A stretch of DNA of 7,158 nt from contig JASIEN010000469.1 in NCBI GenBank assembly GCA_030045935.1, positions 1-7,158 on the forward strand. The letters are read 5' to 3'. This document shows positions 4,695 through 7,158 of the stretch, one piece after another (within the stretch, counting starts at the first letter, position 1; the number at the start of each line of letters is the position of its first letter). Below the pieces are notes generated by a model. The model saw nothing but the letters and a program-made list of their open reading frames with translations. It was not told the DNA's origin and did no database searches. The translations under genes were made by a program, and so were the position numbers. The stretch comes from Candidatus Sulfotelmatobacter sp. (GTDB lineage Bacteria; Acidobacteriota; Terriglobia; Terriglobales; Acidobacteriaceae).

Positions 4695-6110
4695 GTGTCG
4701 ATCGCCGAAGCCGAAGACCCCAACCGCCCCAAGCGCGTTCTCGGCTTCCGCGATCTCCTTCTGTTCTACGTGGTCACCGGTGTCAGCCTGCGCTGGATCG
4801 CCACCGCTGCCGCAGCCGGGCCAAGTTCGATCGCTATTTGGATCGGCGCCTGGTTCTGCTTTTACACCCCACTTGCGCTTTCGGTACTCGAACTCTCCTC
4901 GCGCTACCCGAACGAGGGCGGCCTTTACGTATGGAGCAAGCGTGCTTTCGGGGACTTCTCAGGATTCATGTCCGCTTGGACCTACTGGACCAGCAACCTT
5001 CCATATTTCCCCGCCGTGTTGTACTTCGCCGCCAGCAATATTCTCTTCATGCGCGAGAGCGCATGGAAACATCTTTCCGGCAACGCCACCTTCTATATCG
5101 TTTTCTCCCTGCTCACGCTGAGCGTGGCCACGCTGATAAACGTCGTCGGGCTCGACGTGGGCAAGTGGCTGAACAATATCGGCGCACTGGCAATGTGGAT
5201 CCCGGTCGGTATTGTCATCGTTATGGGATTTATTGCCTGGCACCGCTACGGTTCGGCCACAGCTTTTACCGTGCACTCGATGACGCCGAGCACTCACCTC
5301 AACGACATCATTTTCTGGTCTGTACTCACGTTCGCTTTTGGGGGCTGCGAAACTGCGTCGTTCATGGGAGAGGAAATCAAAAACCCGCGGCGCTCGATTC
5401 CGCTCGCCCTGCTACTTGCCGGCGTCACCGTAGCACTGTGCTATATCGTGGGAACGGCTGCCGTGTTGCTGGCGCTGCCTTCAACCGAAGTGAACAGCCT
5501 GCAAGGCCTGGTGCAGGCCATTTCGAAAACCGCCTCACGCGTGGGCTTTCCCGGAGTTCTGCCGCTGGCGGCATTTCTGATCGCACTCAGCAACATCGGC
5601 GCAGCCGGCGCGTATCTCGCTGCAGTTGCGCGTTTGCCCTTTGTCGCCGGAATTGACCGCTTTCTGCCGCCAGCTTTCGGCAAGCTTCATCCGCGCTGGA
5701 AAACCCCCTGGGTCGCGCTGCTCACCCAATTGGTCCTCGGCATAATTTTCATCTTTCTGGGCCAGGCTGGTACCAGCGTCAGAGGCGCATACGATGTGCT
5801 CGTCAGCATGGGCGTGATCACCTACTTCATTCCCTACTTGTACCTCTTCGCGGCTATGATCAAGCTGCAGCGGGAACCGGCCGGCCCGGAAGTCATCCGC
5901 ATACCAGGGGGAAGACTGATGGCGATTCTCGTCGCCGCACTGGGTTTTTCGACCACCACGTTAACTATCGCTCTTTCGTTGATTCCCCAGCCAGATGAAC
6001 CGAATAAGCCGCTGGCCCTGCTCAAGGTCGTAGGAGGATGCGGAGCGCTGCTCCTGGTTGGAGTGTGGCTGTACCTGGCAGGCAAGCACCGAGCGAAATC
6101 TGCAGCGTGA
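4695..6110 (+). CDS. APC-superfamily amino acid permease
   Basis: From the GTG at 4695 the product is 471 aa, the normal size for a 12-helix APC transporter. Family marks are the first helix with its unwound-type segment (AAAAGPSSIAIWIG, about 38-51), ELSSRYPNEGGLYVWSKRAF (66-85) at the end of helix 2, and the helix 6-like FAFGGCETASFMGEEIKNP (213-231). The rest is a run of hydrophobic helices to a basic end (GKHRAKSAA). It should be an inner-membrane proton- or solute-coupled importer or exchanger of amino acids or amines; the substrate cannot be read from sequence. The start is uncertain. In-frame GTG codons at 4584 and 4593 lie in a repeat, TTG 4644 is another option, and none has a ribosome-binding site. 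I prefer 4695 because it begins just before the conserved region (PKRVLGFRDLLLFY). It follows epsI on the same strand after 169 nt but has no evident functional link to it. Confidence 0.9.
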   Translation: MSIAEAEDPNRPKRVLGFRDLLLFYVVTGVSLRWIATAAAAGPSSIAIWIGAWFCFYTPLALSVLELSSRYPNEGGLYVWSKRAFGDFSGFMSAWTYWTSNLPYFPAVLYFAASNILFMRESAWKHLSGNATFYIVFSLLTLSVATLINVVGLDVGKWLNNIGALAMWIPVGIVIVMGFIAWHRYGSATAFTVHSMTPSTHLNDIIFWSVLTFAFGGCETASFMGEEIKNPRRSIPLALLLAGVTVALCYIVGTAAVLLALPSTEVNSLQGLVQAISKTASRVGFPGVLPLAAFLIALSNIGAAGAYLAAVARLPFVAGIDRFLPPAFGKLHPRWKTPWVALLTQLVLGIIFIFLGQAGTSVRGAYDVLVSMGVITYFIPYLYLFAAMIKLQREPAGPEVIRIPGGRLMAILVAALGFSTTTLTIALSLIPQPDEPNKPLALLKVVGGCGALLLVGVWLYLAGKHRAKSAA

Positions 6111-6211
6111 TAAATCTGAACAACCGCCCGTGACGTGGGGACAGCCGCCCTCGACTATCCAGCGGTGCGGGAGTATCGCACCACAGTTCCGTAGCTGCGT
6201 GGTGAACCATC
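6111..6211. other. Convergent spacer with stem-loops (possible bidirectional transcription end)
   Basis: The stops of the permease and the aminomethyltransferase gene face each other across 101 bp. Three inverted repeats fill the spacer. GGACAGCCG/CGACTATCC (6139-6147/6152-6160) would pair fully on the minus-strand RNA if two G-U pairs are allowed, but has two C-A mismatches on the plus strand. GGTGCG/CGCACC (6164-6169/6177-6182) is perfect with a 7-nt loop. CACCAC/GTGGTG (6179-6184/6199-6204) is perfect with a 14-nt loop and competes with the second. None is followed by a T-run, so classical intrinsic termination is not supported. Confidence 0.45.
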
Positions 6212-7158
6212 TTACACTGGGCTTGCCGTCTTCCTTGCGGGATTGAAAAACGGCATCGCCGTCACCTTTACGGTCGTTTTCAACCGGATCGATTCGATTG
6301 TAATCTCCATCTGTAACTGCGTGCCGAGCTTCGAATACTCAGTTTCCACGCTCGCCAATGCGATCATTTTCTTCAGAACCGGCGACCAGCTTGTAGTTGT
6401 AGCTCGACCCACCTGTTTCTCTCCGGAATACACCGGCACGGATACACGCGAAGCCTGCGCCGGAGCGGCGGGAGTCAGGCCATACTTGTCGTAAAGGGCT
6501 TCCACGTCAGCCCAATCCACTTCCAGTCCAACAAACTGCCGCGGCACGCCGTTCTTCGCATCAGCCTCCAACGCTCGCTTGCCAATAAAGTTCTCTTTTT
6601 CGAGGTGCACCATCTTCGCGAAGCCGAGCTCGTATGGAGAGTACTTTTGTGACGGAATGAGCGCCTTTTTCGAACTGATGTAGTCAACCTCGATCAGCAA
6701 CAGTCCGGCTTCAGTGCGCGCCACATCCAGCGCCAGCATTCCGGCGGCGTGAAGATCGAATTGCTTGCCTTTTTCCATGAGCATATCCCAGACTCTCAAA
6801 GCATCGTTTGCCGGAATCCAGATTTCATATCCCAGATCACCCGTGTATCCCGTGCGCGAAATGTCGACTGGCACGCCCGCAATCTTGCCGTGCATCACGC
6901 GAAAATATTTCAGATTCGCAATGTCGGCCTCAGCCACAGCTTTCAGCAGCTTGGCCGAAGTCGGCCCCTGCAGCGCCAGCGCCGCAGTCTTCTCCGAAAT
7001 GTCTTCAATCTGCACATCCATGTTCAGGCCGTTCTGCCGAAACCAACGCAGGCTCGGGTCGGCAGCCGTCCAGCGATATACGTTTTCTTCGAGGCGCGAA
7101 ATCGTGCCATCGTCGATGACCTTGCCCTCTTCATCGCACCAGCAGCAATAAATCACCT
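6212..7158 (-). CDS. GcvT-family aminomethyltransferase (folate-binding), 5' end beyond window
   Basis: About 315 residues are visible. The frame is open at the right edge, so the N-terminus (by comparison with GcvT, very roughly 80 residues) is missing. The first visible part corresponds to GcvT's GxVIDD strand (GKVIDDGTISRL), with the Asp that acts in the aminomethyl reaction. Then come ALQGPTSAKLL, SRTGYTGDLGYEIW and GMLALDVARTEAGL, and a C-terminal barrel-like domain (VGLEVDW to GRATTTSWSPVLKK). GcvT transfers a methylene group from lipoyl-bound aminomethyl to tetrahydrofolate. The segment after EAGL reads LIEVDYISSKKALIPSQKYS rather than the usual GcvT sequence, and the linker before the last domain is long. 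Relatives acting on dimethylglycine, sarcosine or other methyl donors are therefore possible. I give no gene symbol for this reason. It is convergent with the permease and shares no operon with it. Confidence 0.88.
   Translation of the reverse strand, partial: VIYCCWCDEEGKVIDDGTISRLEENVYRWTAADPSLRWFRQNGLNMDVQIEDISEKTAALALQGPTSAKLLKAVAEADIANLKYFRVMHGKIAGVPVDISRTGYTGDLGYEIWIPANDALRVWDMLMEKGKQFDLHAAGMLALDVARTEAGLLLIEVDYISSKKALIPSQKYSPYELGFAKMVHLEKENFIGKRALEADAKNGVPRQFVGLEVDWADVEALYDKYGLTPAAPAQASRVSVPVYSGEKQVGRATTTSWSPVLKKMIALASVETEYSKLGTQLQMEITIESIRLKTTVKVTAMPFFNPARKTASPV

Noticed and set aside
4540..5121. A 193-codon plus-strand frame overlapping the permease
   Set aside because: Ser/Pro/Cys-rich translation typical of an out-of-frame reading; the overlapping frame is a clear APC permease.

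Overview
The window looks like chromosomal DNA of a Gram-negative bacterium, most likely an Acidobacteriota member. This rests on moderately high G+C, an outer-membrane polysaccharide export protein, a predicted outer-membrane barrel and an exosortase/EpsI pair. The taxonomic call is inference from gene content and style, not from a marker gene. No rRNA, tRNA, CRISPR array, insertion sequence or phage gene was found.

Layout. (1) Positions 1-2495, minus strand: three genes read leftwards as a probable operon. First is a Fis-family regulator with a degenerate sigma-54-activator AAA+ domain. Next is a short Wza-like polysaccharide export protein with a signal peptide. Last is a large secreted, probably beta-barrel protein that runs off the left edge. 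(2) Positions 2496-2951: a 456-bp divergent control region with a perfect 7-bp inverted repeat that doubles as a -24/-12-like site, several hairpins and two short direct repeats. (3) Positions 2952-4525, plus strand: exosortase and EpsI, translationally coupled through a 4-base overlap and a TTG start. (4) Positions 4526-4694: a short spacer carrying a CTCTGTG-type repeat. (5) Positions 4695-6110, plus strand: an APC-superfamily amino acid permease. (6) Positions 6111-6211: a convergent spacer with three potential stem-loops. (7) Positions 6212-7158, minus strand: a GcvT-family aminomethyltransferase cut by the right edge.

How the genes fit together. Exosortase/EpsI systems sort C-terminally tagged (PEP-CTERM-like) proteins to the envelope and usually sit beside exopolysaccharide export genes. 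Here the sorting half and the export half diverge from one control region, and the first gene of the export half encodes a regulator. That regulator keeps the Fis helix-turn-helix. Its AAA+ domain lacks the GAFTGA loop that touches sigma-54 and has substitutions in Walker A, Walker B, sensor I and sensor II. It may therefore be a DNA-binding regulator that no longer works as a classical sigma-54 activator. This is the most interesting point in the window. The permease and aminomethyltransferase look like ordinary metabolic neighbours with no visible link to the exosortase locus.
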